This document shows positions 1-6,306 of a DNA stretch of 22,344 nt, piece after piece; the stretch's first letter is position 1; each line of letters opens with the position of its first letter. Made by a program: the position numbers and the translations under genes. Below the pieces are notes generated by a model that had not been told where the DNA came from, made no database searches, and saw nothing but the letters and a program-made list of their open reading frames with translations. This DNA is from a virus, in the IMG/VR virus record IMGVR_UViG_3300043466_000002, positions 1 through 22,344 of that record. One strand, written 5' to 3'.

Positions 1-93
1 GCCAGACAAGACAGGAAGGGCGGCGGCAAGCCACCAGCCCTTTACGTCAAAGCCAGCGATCCGCAGGCCGTTGGTTTCAGCTTCCTCGCTCAC
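1..93 (-). CDS. N-terminus of a probable small membrane protein (partial, runs off the left edge)
   Basis: A GTG start at 93 overlaps the TGA stop of the preceding gene in a GTGA arrangement, the same coupling used elsewhere in this operon. The 31 visible codons are fully open to the window edge. They begin MSEEAETNGLRI, followed by a short polar stretch ending in FDVKGWW, and then a hydrophobic run LAAALPVLSG that looks like the start of a membrane segment. I do not recognise a family. Its place after a row of exported proteins makes a holin-like or other small envelope protein a reasonable guess, but this is inference from context only. The alternative is that the GTG is chance and no gene is here. 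Confidence 0.55.
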   Translation of the reverse strand, partial: MSEEAETNGLRIAGFDVKGWWLAAALPVLSG

Positions 94-839
94 GAGCCGT
101 AGCCCGCAGCGTAGACATCCTCCACCGACACAGTGTTGGCTTGCAGCAGCCCTTGCAGGCCGATGCCGAAGGCGTTAGCGCCGGAGATGTTCAGAATGTC
201 AGCCGTGGCGCTGTAGGCCACAGTGGTGCCGTAGAGGCTGGTGCCGCTGTTGGCAGCGTAAGCATCCACCGTCCCGGTCATGGTCGTGTTGCGCGAGGCA
301 GCCAAGAAGGCACCAGCATCGCGGGCATAAGCCTGCACAGCGCCCAGAGCGTTGTTGTAGTTGCTCACGTCTGCGGCGCTGATGGTCATGTCGTTGTTGC
401 TCAAGACAGCCTGCACAACCATCTGCTCCTGCACAGTGTCGGCGTTGGCAGCCATGTTCGCTACCGCCTGCACCTCCATCAGAACCGCAGTCGCGGCAAC
501 GAGGTTATCGACAGCCGAATCGAGATTGACCATTGTTGCGGTGTATTGATCCTGAAACAACAGTTCGGCGTTGTAGTACGTTGCGTCGATCACCCCCTGA
601 ACATCAGAGTTGTAGTCGAGCCGCATCTGTTCGGTGACGCTGGCCGTCTGCATGACGCCCGGTGCGAGGATGTCGCCGTTGCTGGCGCTGTAGATCGCAC
701 CAGCCGTCAGGCTCTGCGAGGCTGTAAGCTGGTCAAGGATTGCTTGGGCTGACCCCTGAAGGTTGGTCATCGTCGGCTCTGCGTGTGCGGCGGAAACGCT
801 CAGACAGAGTAGGGCCAGTGTTCTCTTGAGCAACGACAT
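90..839 (-). CDS. Sec-exported protein of unknown function
   Basis: The 249-residue product starts with a textbook signal peptide: MSLLKR, a hydrophobic core (TLALLCLSVSA) and a probable cleavage site after AHA, near residue 20. The mature part is acidic, rich in Ala, Ser, Thr and Asn, free of cysteine, and has no second membrane segment. It would therefore be periplasmic or released. I recognise no enzyme motif. The start is supported by an AGGAG ribosome binding site about 8 bases upstream (on the complement of 846-856). The first 107 bases overlap the 3' end of the upstream gene in another frame. It probably works with its neighbours in an envelope-targeted cassette; the role is unknown. 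Confidence 0.75.
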   Translation of the reverse strand: MSLLKRTLALLCLSVSAAHAEPTMTNLQGSAQAILDQLTASQSLTAGAIYSASNGDILAPGVMQTASVTEQMRLDYNSDVQGVIDATYYNAELLFQDQYTATMVNLDSAVDNLVAATAVLMEVQAVANMAANADTVQEQMVVQAVLSNNDMTISAADVSNYNNALGAVQAYARDAGAFLAASRNTTMTGTVDAYAANSGTSLYGTTVAYSATADILNISGANAFGIGLQGLLQANTVSVEDVYAAGYGS

Positions 840-1446
840 CAGGTAGCTCCTCGTTCATCATCAGGAAGGCGTCCCAGAACGCCTGATCTTCGGCGTATCC
901 TACCACATAAGTATGGGGTTCGTCACGCATTGCGAGATACCCTTCCCGACCGACCAGCAACTTGCCCGTGGCGATGGAGTAGATCGGGCAGGGTGTGCTG
1001 GCCAGAGCCATCGCTTTGAAGATCGCGGGGCTTTCGCACATGACCGAGATGCCACTGACTTGCAGGCCGAGACCGCCGCTTTCCTGCGGCGTGCCTAAGA
1101 GGCGGGCGTCCTTGCGGCGGTTGCACTCTCGGTCCTGTTCCATCTTGCCCTCGGCTCTGCCGAAGATGCTGACTTGGAAGGCCTGCTGGTAGGGGATGAG
1201 GCAGCTATCGTTGCCACCGCCACCCATGACTGTCGGCGCGGCGGCTGTCGGTACGGGCTGCGAGAAGGGCGAAGACCCGGCACCGTTGTAGTTCTTGGTC
1301 TCACTGGTGGAGACGTTGCCGCTGTCGATGGTTGAGTTGGTGTTGCCGGAGTTGGTGTTCAGATCGCCCGTGACTTGGGCGTTGGCTGTGGCTGTCAGTA
1401 GACAGAGCAGAGCGCACCCATAACGTCCCGCGTTTCGCCAGAGCAT
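733..1446 (-). CDS. Sec-exported cysteine-containing protein, conserved phage envelope-cassette type
   Basis: The frame is open back to 1515, but I choose the ATG at 1446 because it puts a signal peptide at the N-terminus: MLWRNAGR, hydrophobic core CALLCLLTATA, likely cleavage after ANA before QVTG. The product is 237 residues. A Ser/Thr/Asn/Gly-rich linker follows, then a compact domain with four cysteines, in GGNDSC, DRECNRR, VMCESP and STPCP. From memory this Cys and Arg pattern resembles a family seen late in other phage genomes near lysis genes; I cannot name it. The last 50 or so residues (PDVVAQ onward) are charged and look disordered. The start lies inside the upstream lipoprotein gene (52-base overlap) and the end lies inside the next gene (107-base overlap). 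Two disulfides in the periplasm are plausible. Confidence 0.7.
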   Translation of the reverse strand: MLWRNAGRYGCALLCLLTATANAQVTGDLNTNSGNTNSTIDSGNVSTSETKNYNGAGSSPFSQPVPTAAAPTVMGGGGNDSCLIPYQQAFQVSIFGRAEGKMEQDRECNRRKDARLLGTPQESGGLGLQVSGISVMCESPAIFKAMALASTPCPIYSIATGKLLVGREGYLAMRDEPHTYVVGYAEDQAFWDAFLMMNEELPDVVAQENTGPTLSERFRRTRRADDDQPSGVSPSNP

Positions 1447-1610
1447 AGCAACTCGTTGGCCGCGTCTCCGTGCGCCATGTAGTAAAGCGTTTCCGCGTTC
1501 TGTCTGATCTCGCACTGGCGGTCACCTTTCGGGCAGGCCGTCGTGTAGGCCACGGACGATACAGTAACAGGGCCGCAGCCAGCGACCAAGAGGACGAGTA
1601 GCAGTCTCAT
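1395..1610 (-). CDS. Small lipoprotein, possible outer-membrane lysis component
   Basis: The 71-residue product has a short lipoprotein signal, MRLLLVLLVAGC, with the lipobox VAGC and the acylated cysteine at residue 12. The mature 60 residues carry four more cysteines (26, 33, 56, 68), enough for two disulfides. The ATG overlaps the stop of the preceding gene as ATGA. Lambda Rz1 and other o-spanins are small lipoproteins in the same size range, encoded just after or within an inner-membrane coiled-coil partner, and that is the arrangement here. However, o-spanins are usually proline-rich and this one is not, so the spanin idea is tentative. A cysteine-bridged lipoprotein with another envelope role, such as exclusion of a second phage, is an alternative. 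Confidence 0.7.
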   Translation of the reverse strand: MRLLLVLLVAGCGPVTVSSVAYTTACPKGDRQCEIRQNAETLYYMAHGDAANELLCSGETRDVMGALCSVY

Positions 1611-1837
1611 TTACTCATCCCCTGCAAGATGCGGTCGATCTTGGTGTCGAGGCTGTCAATCCGTGACAGCACCCGGTTGATGTCAGCGTGCATGTCGGCC
1701 CGCGTGGCATAGTCCTCGCGCGTCCTGTTGAGCAGGATTTGCAACCGCTTCACCTCGTCCACATGGCTCTTGAGTATCCAGCCGACGACAGCGACGACGC
1801 CTGATAGGACCGCGCTCCAGAGCATCTCAGGTGTCAT
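1607..1837 (-). CDS. Membrane-anchored coiled-coil protein
   Basis: The 76-residue product has one hydrophobic segment (about residues 6-22, within MLWSAVLSGVVAVVGWIL) followed by a charged heptad-rich helix from about residue 27 to the end (VDEVKRLQILLNRTRE and then IDSLDTKIDRIL). This fits a small inner-membrane protein with a coiled coil. It overlaps both neighbours by ATGA (1837 with the upstream stop, 1607-1610 with the lipoprotein start). Small proteins of this build occur near lysis genes of many phages. It could be an i-spanin-like partner of the lipoprotein, although i-spanins are usually about twice as long and the positive charges after the membrane segment do not clearly favour a periplasmic C-terminus. 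Confidence 0.75.
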   Translation of the reverse strand: MTPEMLWSAVLSGVVAVVGWILKSHVDEVKRLQILLNRTREDYATRADMHADINRVLSRIDSLDTKIDRILQGMSK

Positions 1838-2028
1838 GCGTCAGCCTCTTGGATCACAAGGGTGCCAGCTTCGACCTGACGCATGATCTCGTCGTAGTGA
1901 CGGTTGCCCGGTGCCAAGGGGACGAAGCACTCATTCCCGTCGATAGTGGCCTTGATGCTGGACGGTTGGCCTGTCATGGCGCTGTTGACGTATTGGGCTG
2001 ATGTAATGGTCATGGTGTTCATGGTCAT
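1834..2028 (-). CDS. Small conserved tail-region protein
   Basis: The 64-residue product begins MTMNTMTITSAQYVNS and contains the stretch IKATIDGNECFVPLAPGNRHY, then an amphipathic end with EAGTLVIQEADA. The motif of a short beta hairpin followed by VPL..xNRHY..I...V..GTL.I.EAD is familiar from many small phage proteins encoded next to tail fibre genes, but I know of no assigned function. There is no membrane segment or signal peptide. It starts at an ATGA overlap with the upstream fibre gene and ends in another ATGA with the coiled-coil gene, so it sits at the boundary between host-recognition genes and the envelope cassette. Confidence 0.75.
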   Translation of the reverse strand: MTMNTMTITSAQYVNSAMTGQPSSIKATIDGNECFVPLAPGNRHYDEIMRQVEAGTLVIQEADA

Positions 2029-3047
2029 AGCTCCGCGTCTGCGCGTAGGGAAAGAGCCACCTGCGCCATCCCAGCTGCCGATCCGGTGGCTTGCATAAAG
2101 CCTGACGTTGCGCCTCCACTAAAACCGCCCACAGCGGCAGTAGTTGCGTTTGAGAACGCCACGTTTGCGGTTGACAGCGTGGGATTTGCCCGCATTTGGA
2201 CAGGGATACATATAGGTGTGTAGAACGCCGTGACTCCGCTAACGTAGGTTCTATACTCAAACAACGCAGACCCCGAGGTGTAATAATACCTCTGACATCT
2301 CACCAACTCCGGCCCCAGTTCAGGCTGACGATAGAGGTCCACGGCAGAGGTCGTGTGGGTGCCTTGCTTGATGTGGATGCCCCACAGGTCAACGCCGATG
2401 GTTTGCAGGCCGAGGGAGTTGGTGCGGGCGTTGTAGTCGCTGCCTGCGGAGGTCCAGAAATTGCACGCAAGAAAGTCGTTTCCGTTTGAACCTAGCGTCT
2501 TGCCACTAATTGACGGCACAGCAATGGTGACAGCAAACGGCGCAAACGACCCGGTAAGCGTGACCGTTTGAGAAGCAATAAGAACCTCGGAGGACGGAGA
2601 GCCGCCAGTGCCGAAATCCTGCACGAGTTCAACTGCCATGTTGCCGGAGCCAGACGACCTACGCGCCCAGCCAAGAATGGTGATAGTCTGGCCCGCATAA
2701 GAACGGACACTTTCAATACGCTGTTGCGTGATTGCATACTGCCCAGACGTAGATTGGCCGCTCACAGTTTGCCGCAAGAAGTAGGTTGGGCTGTTGCTGC
2801 CCAGAGTATCGCCAAGCGTAAGGGCTTGCCTAGACTGTGTTACAGTGCCGCCGCTCAGCGAATTAAGCCACCGATCAGCCCCATACGCAAAAGCAGTAAA
2901 ACTCGTCCCCCGCTGCCAGAAGTCGAAGGCCCCGTTGATGATGCGGTTTTCAGGGTCCAGAACGCCGGGGCGCAGAGGCACAGTGTTGATCGTAGCCGTG
3001 TTGCCACCAGAGGCGTCGAGGATCGCGTTTGTGCGGAGTTGGGACAT
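2025..3047 (-). CDS. Tail fibre or receptor-binding-type protein
   Basis: The 340-residue product begins MSQLRTNAILDASGGNTATI, a fibre-tip type N-terminus. At about residues 34-60 it has NRIINGAFDFWQRGTSF and YGADRW, a pair of motifs common in fibre-associated beta-sandwich domains (jelly-roll, carbohydrate-binding-like) of marine and other phages. The remainder is Ser/Thr/Gly-rich and predicted beta, with LRPG, TITILGWARRSS and VDLWGIHIK as landmarks. It starts at a TAATG junction with the small upstream gene and ends in ATGA with the next. It probably decorates the tail fibre or binds a surface glycan; this is inferred from motif style and position. No S74 chaperone domain is present. Confidence 0.75.
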   Translation of the reverse strand: MSQLRTNAILDASGGNTATINTVPLRPGVLDPENRIINGAFDFWQRGTSFTAFAYGADRWLNSLSGGTVTQSRQALTLGDTLGSNSPTYFLRQTVSGQSTSGQYAITQQRIESVRSYAGQTITILGWARRSSGSGNMAVELVQDFGTGGSPSSEVLIASQTVTLTGSFAPFAVTIAVPSISGKTLGSNGNDFLACNFWTSAGSDYNARTNSLGLQTIGVDLWGIHIKQGTHTTSAVDLYRQPELGPELVRCQRYYYTSGSALFEYRTYVSGVTAFYTPICIPVQMRANPTLSTANVAFSNATTAAVGGFSGGATSGFMQATGSAAGMAQVALSLRADAEL

Positions 3048-3304
3048 TAGTTGGCCTCCAGTTGTGCAGCCAGATGCGCCGCGTAGGCCGCCTTAACCGC
3101 GTCAGTGTGGACCGCAGCCACAACAGCTTGCACCTCGGGGCTTTGGCCCGAAGCATCATCCGCAGGGGAGATCACATGCCGATGGTAGTTCCGGCTGATC
3201 TCGACCCCATCGCGCTCAATGATCGTGGCCGTGCGAACCTGAACGTGCTTAAAGGCCCCGACGATCTCGATCTTGTCTTCGACTGTGCGTTCCGTGAGTG
3301 CCAT
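3047..3304 (-). CDS. Small conserved fibre-region protein
   Basis: The 85-residue product begins MALTERTVEDKIEIVG and has the well-kept core FKHVQVRTATIIERDG followed by VEISRNYHRHVISP. I have the impression of similar small proteins beside fibre genes in other phages, without known function. The C-terminal third is Ala-rich helix ending AAQLEAN, almost the same ending as the S74 fibre upstream (KAQLEAN). An AAGGAGA ribosome binding site lies about 6 bases before the ATG. The stop overlaps the next start as TAATG. It is the only gene in the fibre block preceded by a clear gap (45 bases), suggesting it came in as a separate module together with the gene after it. Confidence 0.75.
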   Translation of the reverse strand: MALTERTVEDKIEIVGAFKHVQVRTATIIERDGVEISRNYHRHVISPADDASGQSPEVQAVVAAVHTDAVKAAYAAHLAAQLEAN

Positions 3305-3333
3305 CGTTTATCTCCTTATGGCAGGACTGTCCG

Positions 3334-3350
3334 ACCCCTTGGTGTGGGGT
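3334..3350 (-). promoter_or_regulatory. Weak intergenic hairpin between fibre genes
   Basis: A 5-bp perfect inverted repeat (ACCCC / GGGGT) with a 7-base loop begins at the stop codon of the upstream fibre gene and lies within the 45-base gap. There is no T run after it, so it is not a convincing intrinsic terminator. It may be chance or a minor RNA structure. Confidence 0.25.
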
Positions 3351-3925
3351 TAGGTTTGATATGTTATGCTGAGCTGAACTTCACCAACTGAATTACAGTC
3401 TTGAAGCTGAACTGCAGTCCAAGAAGCGTTGTCGTTGACAAAACGAAGCAATAACTTGTCGAGGTTACCATCAATCGCCACGACGATCTGCTTACCTCCA
3501 CCCGTATCAACGCCCTCAAAAGTTCCAAGAGAACCGCCAGCCCGCGCAGCCGTAATGCCCGCAAAAGGCAGAAATGGTAGGTTGTTGACGTATAGATCGC
3601 CGCTGCCAGACCTAGCCGTCCACACAATCCGAAGGCTCAAGGTAACGCTGTTTCCAATCTTGGTGTAATACGAGTCTCTTGCTCCGTATGTCCAAGTTCC
3701 ACCACCAAAAGTCGGCGTAAACGTCCCCTCCTCATAGTCATCCAGCAGGTTAGCCGAGCCAGAGCCGCCGAGGTAAACGCCGCCTAATTCCGGGGTCGCT
3801 CCAGAGACAACCACAGTCCCCGTCGCATCCGGCAGCGTCAGCGTCCGATCCGTGTTGCTATTGGGCGAGGCGAGGGTGAAGTTCCCCGTGCCAGAGGCGT
3901 TGCCGCTCAGAGTAATACGGGACAT
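3350..3925 (-). CDS. Tail fibre or tip accessory protein
   Basis: The 191-residue product begins MSRITLSGNASGTGNFTLAS, continues with DRTLTLPDATGTVV, a widespread fibre repeat motif, and at about residue 60 has NLLDDYEEGTFTPTF, a motif found at the start of many C-terminal fibre domains. The C-terminal 125 residues look like a beta sandwich (SYYTKIGNSVTLSLRIVW, then GGKQIVVAIDGNLDKLLL). This is probably a receptor-binding or fibre-tip domain encoded as a separate gene. It starts at a TGATG overlap with the S74 fibre. No chaperone domain is visible; folding could rely on the upstream fibre or on the chaperone-like gene at 5884-6306. Confidence 0.75.
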   Translation of the reverse strand: MSRITLSGNASGTGNFTLASPNSNTDRTLTLPDATGTVVVSGATPELGGVYLGGSGSANLLDDYEEGTFTPTFGGGTWTYGARDSYYTKIGNSVTLSLRIVWTARSGSGDLYVNNLPFLPFAGITAARAGGSLGTFEGVDTGGGKQIVVAIDGNLDKLLLRFVNDNASWTAVQLQDCNSVGEVQLSITYQT

Positions 3926-5853
3926 CAGTTTGCCTCCAATTGTGCTTTGAGGCTGTCAACCTCGGCCTTGAGTTCCTTCAACGCGGCGACCAAGGTGGCG
4001 ACCAAGAACGAGGTGTCTACGCCCTGATACTGCGGGTTGCCCTCGGCATCTACAGCGTCCTTCTCACCCGTCACGCAATCAGGCACGACAGCTTGCAGTT
4101 CATGCGCGATGAAGCCTTGGCCGTCCGAGCCGTCAGCCTTCCATGTGTAGGTCACAGGGTTCAACTGGGCGATAACCGCCAGAGCATCCTGCATGGGCTG
4201 GACGTTCTCTTTCAGGCGATAGTCGGATGAGGTGGCGTAAGATGTGGAGGTGTTGGTGTGGGTGATGGAACCAACGGTGTTGCCGCCGTCTTGGAACAAT
4301 GCCGCCGTCCCGACCGAAGCGCTTTGTACACGGTTCCAATACGCAAGCGCAGTTGCAGCGACAAAGTTTCCTGAACCCGTCGAATATCTGGGTTGAATTG
4401 TAAGAGCGCCTTGCGTCCCCGCTACCGTTCCCCCAACCAGCAGGTTCCCGCTCGCATCCAGCGTCATAGCCTGCGTGAAGGTGATCGCGTTGCCTGCGGT
4501 GCCGGAGGGGGCAATATACCATTTGTGAGTACCAGCGTTCATGTCGTAGTTGGCAGCCGCTGATCCAGTGCGACCATATCTCCATACGTCGGAAGCGTAG
4601 TAACCATTGGCTGAAAGCACAGGCCCGCCACCAGACCCCGAAAACAGCGCGTCCCCAAGCCGACCAATTTCAATGGCCTTAAACGCGCTATTCCAAGCAC
4701 TCGGCGTAACCCCCAAACCGAGGTTGCCTGATGTATCCAAGAACATACGCTCAGTCGCATTGGTGAGGAACCCAAGCGCGTGGTTCGAGAACGTGCCGAC
4801 CAACCCTTTGTTCGACCAGCTAAAACCCGTGGTGTAAGTGCCGTTGCCAGCGCCAAGCGTACCAAGCACATCCAGCTTATACCCCGGCGAACTTGTCCCA
4901 ATCCCCACGTTGCCTGATGCGTCGATACGCATACGTTCGGTGGCACCGCACTGCCAAACATGCTGCGCGTCGGCAAAAACACCAGCGTTGTAGATAACGC
5001 CGTTGTCATTGGTTGATGTGGAGTTGAACGTGCTGATAGCAAGCCCACGGCCATCCACATTGGAGAACCGAGCCTGAAGGCTGTTTACCGCCCCAGCCAC
5101 CCTGAGCCTTGCGTCAGGACTACTCGTCCCAATCCCAACGTTTCCCGAAGTGTCGATACGCATCTTTTCAGACGCACTGACCTCGAAAATCAGCGGGATG
5201 GACGTGGATGTAAAAACGGACGCAATAGAACCAGCCGTTCCCCCTGTGGTCAGGCCCTTGTCAGAAAACGCCATAAGTGTGGTGTCAACACCCGGTTGGG
5301 TGACAAACCACCCAGCGCCAGAGCCAGATGCAGGGCGGATACGAGCCACCGCAATGCCCGATGTCTGGATGTCCAAAACTTGCTCGGGTGTGCGGCCAAT
5401 CCCCACGTTGCCGATATCAGATACCCGAAACCGTTCAGTCCCACTCGTCTCCACCGTCACGGTATCAGCCGCAGGGAAACGGATCGCAGTGTCGGTGTCG
5501 CCAGAGTGGATGATCTTATCCGTGATCGTTACGTCACCAGTGGCCGTGATGGTTGTCCCGGTGATGGCTGCGGCAGACGATCCACCAATGACAGCGCCGT
5601 CCACAGTGCCGCCGTTGATGTCCGCAGAGGTTATTGTCAGGGATGCCAGCGTGTTGCCCGAGAGAGCATTGTTCAGGCTGGTGTCGGAGACGTTGGCAAG
5701 ATCAGCCCGCGCCGCTTCCACACCGCCAGCCGTCGTTCCGTCGTGAACGTGGATCGACTTGTTGGTCGTGTTGACGCTGATTTCACCCTCGGCACCAGTA
5801 AAGCTGGTGTGCTGGGTGGAAGTCCCACGGCGGCGTTGAACCTGCTTAGTCAT
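3925..5853 (-). CDS. Tail fibre with C-terminal S74 intramolecular chaperone
   Basis: The 642-residue product has three parts. The N-terminus (about 1-50; QRRRGTSTQHTSF, AEGEISVNTT, HVHDGTTAGG) is a typical attachment-end motif of fibres. The shaft (about 50-535) is beta-rich and holds five irregularly spaced copies of a 15-20-residue motif of the type ERMRIDxSGNVGIGTSSP. The C-terminus (543-642) is a peptidase S74 domain with SSDYRLKENV, GFIAHELQAVVP and a final helix. In S74 proteins the Ser-Asp pair supports self-cleavage after trimer folding, releasing the last 100 or so residues; S543 is the candidate serine. The start has a GAGGTG ribosome binding site 5 bases upstream. It most likely forms a side or tip fibre. 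Confidence 0.88.
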   Translation of the reverse strand: MTKQVQRRRGTSTQHTSFTGAEGEISVNTTNKSIHVHDGTTAGGVEAARADLANVSDTSLNNALSGNTLASLTITSADINGGTVDGAVIGGSSAAAITGTTITATGDVTITDKIIHSGDTDTAIRFPAADTVTVETSGTERFRVSDIGNVGIGRTPEQVLDIQTSGIAVARIRPASGSGAGWFVTQPGVDTTLMAFSDKGLTTGGTAGSIASVFTSTSIPLIFEVSASEKMRIDTSGNVGIGTSSPDARLRVAGAVNSLQARFSNVDGRGLAISTFNSTSTNDNGVIYNAGVFADAQHVWQCGATERMRIDASGNVGIGTSSPGYKLDVLGTLGAGNGTYTTGFSWSNKGLVGTFSNHALGFLTNATERMFLDTSGNLGLGVTPSAWNSAFKAIEIGRLGDALFSGSGGGPVLSANGYYASDVWRYGRTGSAAANYDMNAGTHKWYIAPSGTAGNAITFTQAMTLDASGNLLVGGTVAGTQGALTIQPRYSTGSGNFVAATALAYWNRVQSASVGTAALFQDGGNTVGSITHTNTSTSYATSSDYRLKENVQPMQDALAVIAQLNPVTYTWKADGSDGQGFIAHELQAVVPDCVTGEKDAVDAEGNPQYQGVDTSFLVATLVAALKELKAEVDSLKAQLEAN

Positions 5854-5883
5854 GCTGTCACCTCGAAGCTGCGCCTCTTTGTA

Positions 5884-6306
5884 TCACGATTCAGGCGGGT
5901 TGGGCCAGATTATGTTGAGCGGAAATCCATCTTGCAATGTCACGTCGCGCAATGCCTGCCGATAGGCGGACCAAGCTTCACGATCAACGGGCGCATCGGC
6001 AACTTGCGTCCAATCGCAGGCTGACAAAAGTGAATTGCGATCAGACCGAGCAGACAAGCGCATGTCTTCAATTTCAGCCTCTGAGATCGGCGGCTCATAC
6101 CAAGCGCCGACGACATAGTTGAATTGTGACCTGTCCGTCGGTTTCGGCCCTTTGGCGACCAGCGTACCATCTCTCACATAAAATTGGCGGGCAAGATCCG
6201 GCGCGAGGTCGATGTTCACCTGAATGTTTGGCCGGGAACTATCCACTGGCATATTGATGCTTGATCCTGTGATCATGCCGTGCGCGTCGTGATAGATCGT
6301 CTTCAC
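5884..6306 (-). CDS. Tail fibre assembly/tail assembly chaperone-like protein
   Basis: The 140-residue product has a variable beta-rich N-terminal half (NIQVNIDLAPDLARQFYVRDG, WYEPPISEAEIEDM) and a conserved C-terminal domain at about 85-138 with RNSLLSACDWTQVADAP, WSAYRQALRDV and GFPLNIIWPNPP. That C-terminal pattern is the hallmark of the XkdW / phage tail assembly chaperone group (Pfam Phage_tail_APC type), which accompany fibre genes. The start codon is GTG, overlapping the gpJ-like stop as GTGA. It lies between the tail tip gene and the first fibre gene, as expected for a protein that helps fold or attach fibres. The exact function of the family is not well established. Confidence 0.85.
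   Translation of the reverse strand: MKTIYHDAHGMITGSSINMPVDSSRPNIQVNIDLAPDLARQFYVRDGTLVAKGPKPTDRSQFNYVVGAWYEPPISEAEIEDMRLSARSDRNSLLSACDWTQVADAPVDREAWSAYRQALRDVTLQDGFPLNIIWPNPPES

Noticed and set aside
1447-1515. Upstream extension of the 237-residue exported protein to an ATG at 1515
   Set aside because: It would put 23 charged residues before the signal peptide, which does not fit Sec export.
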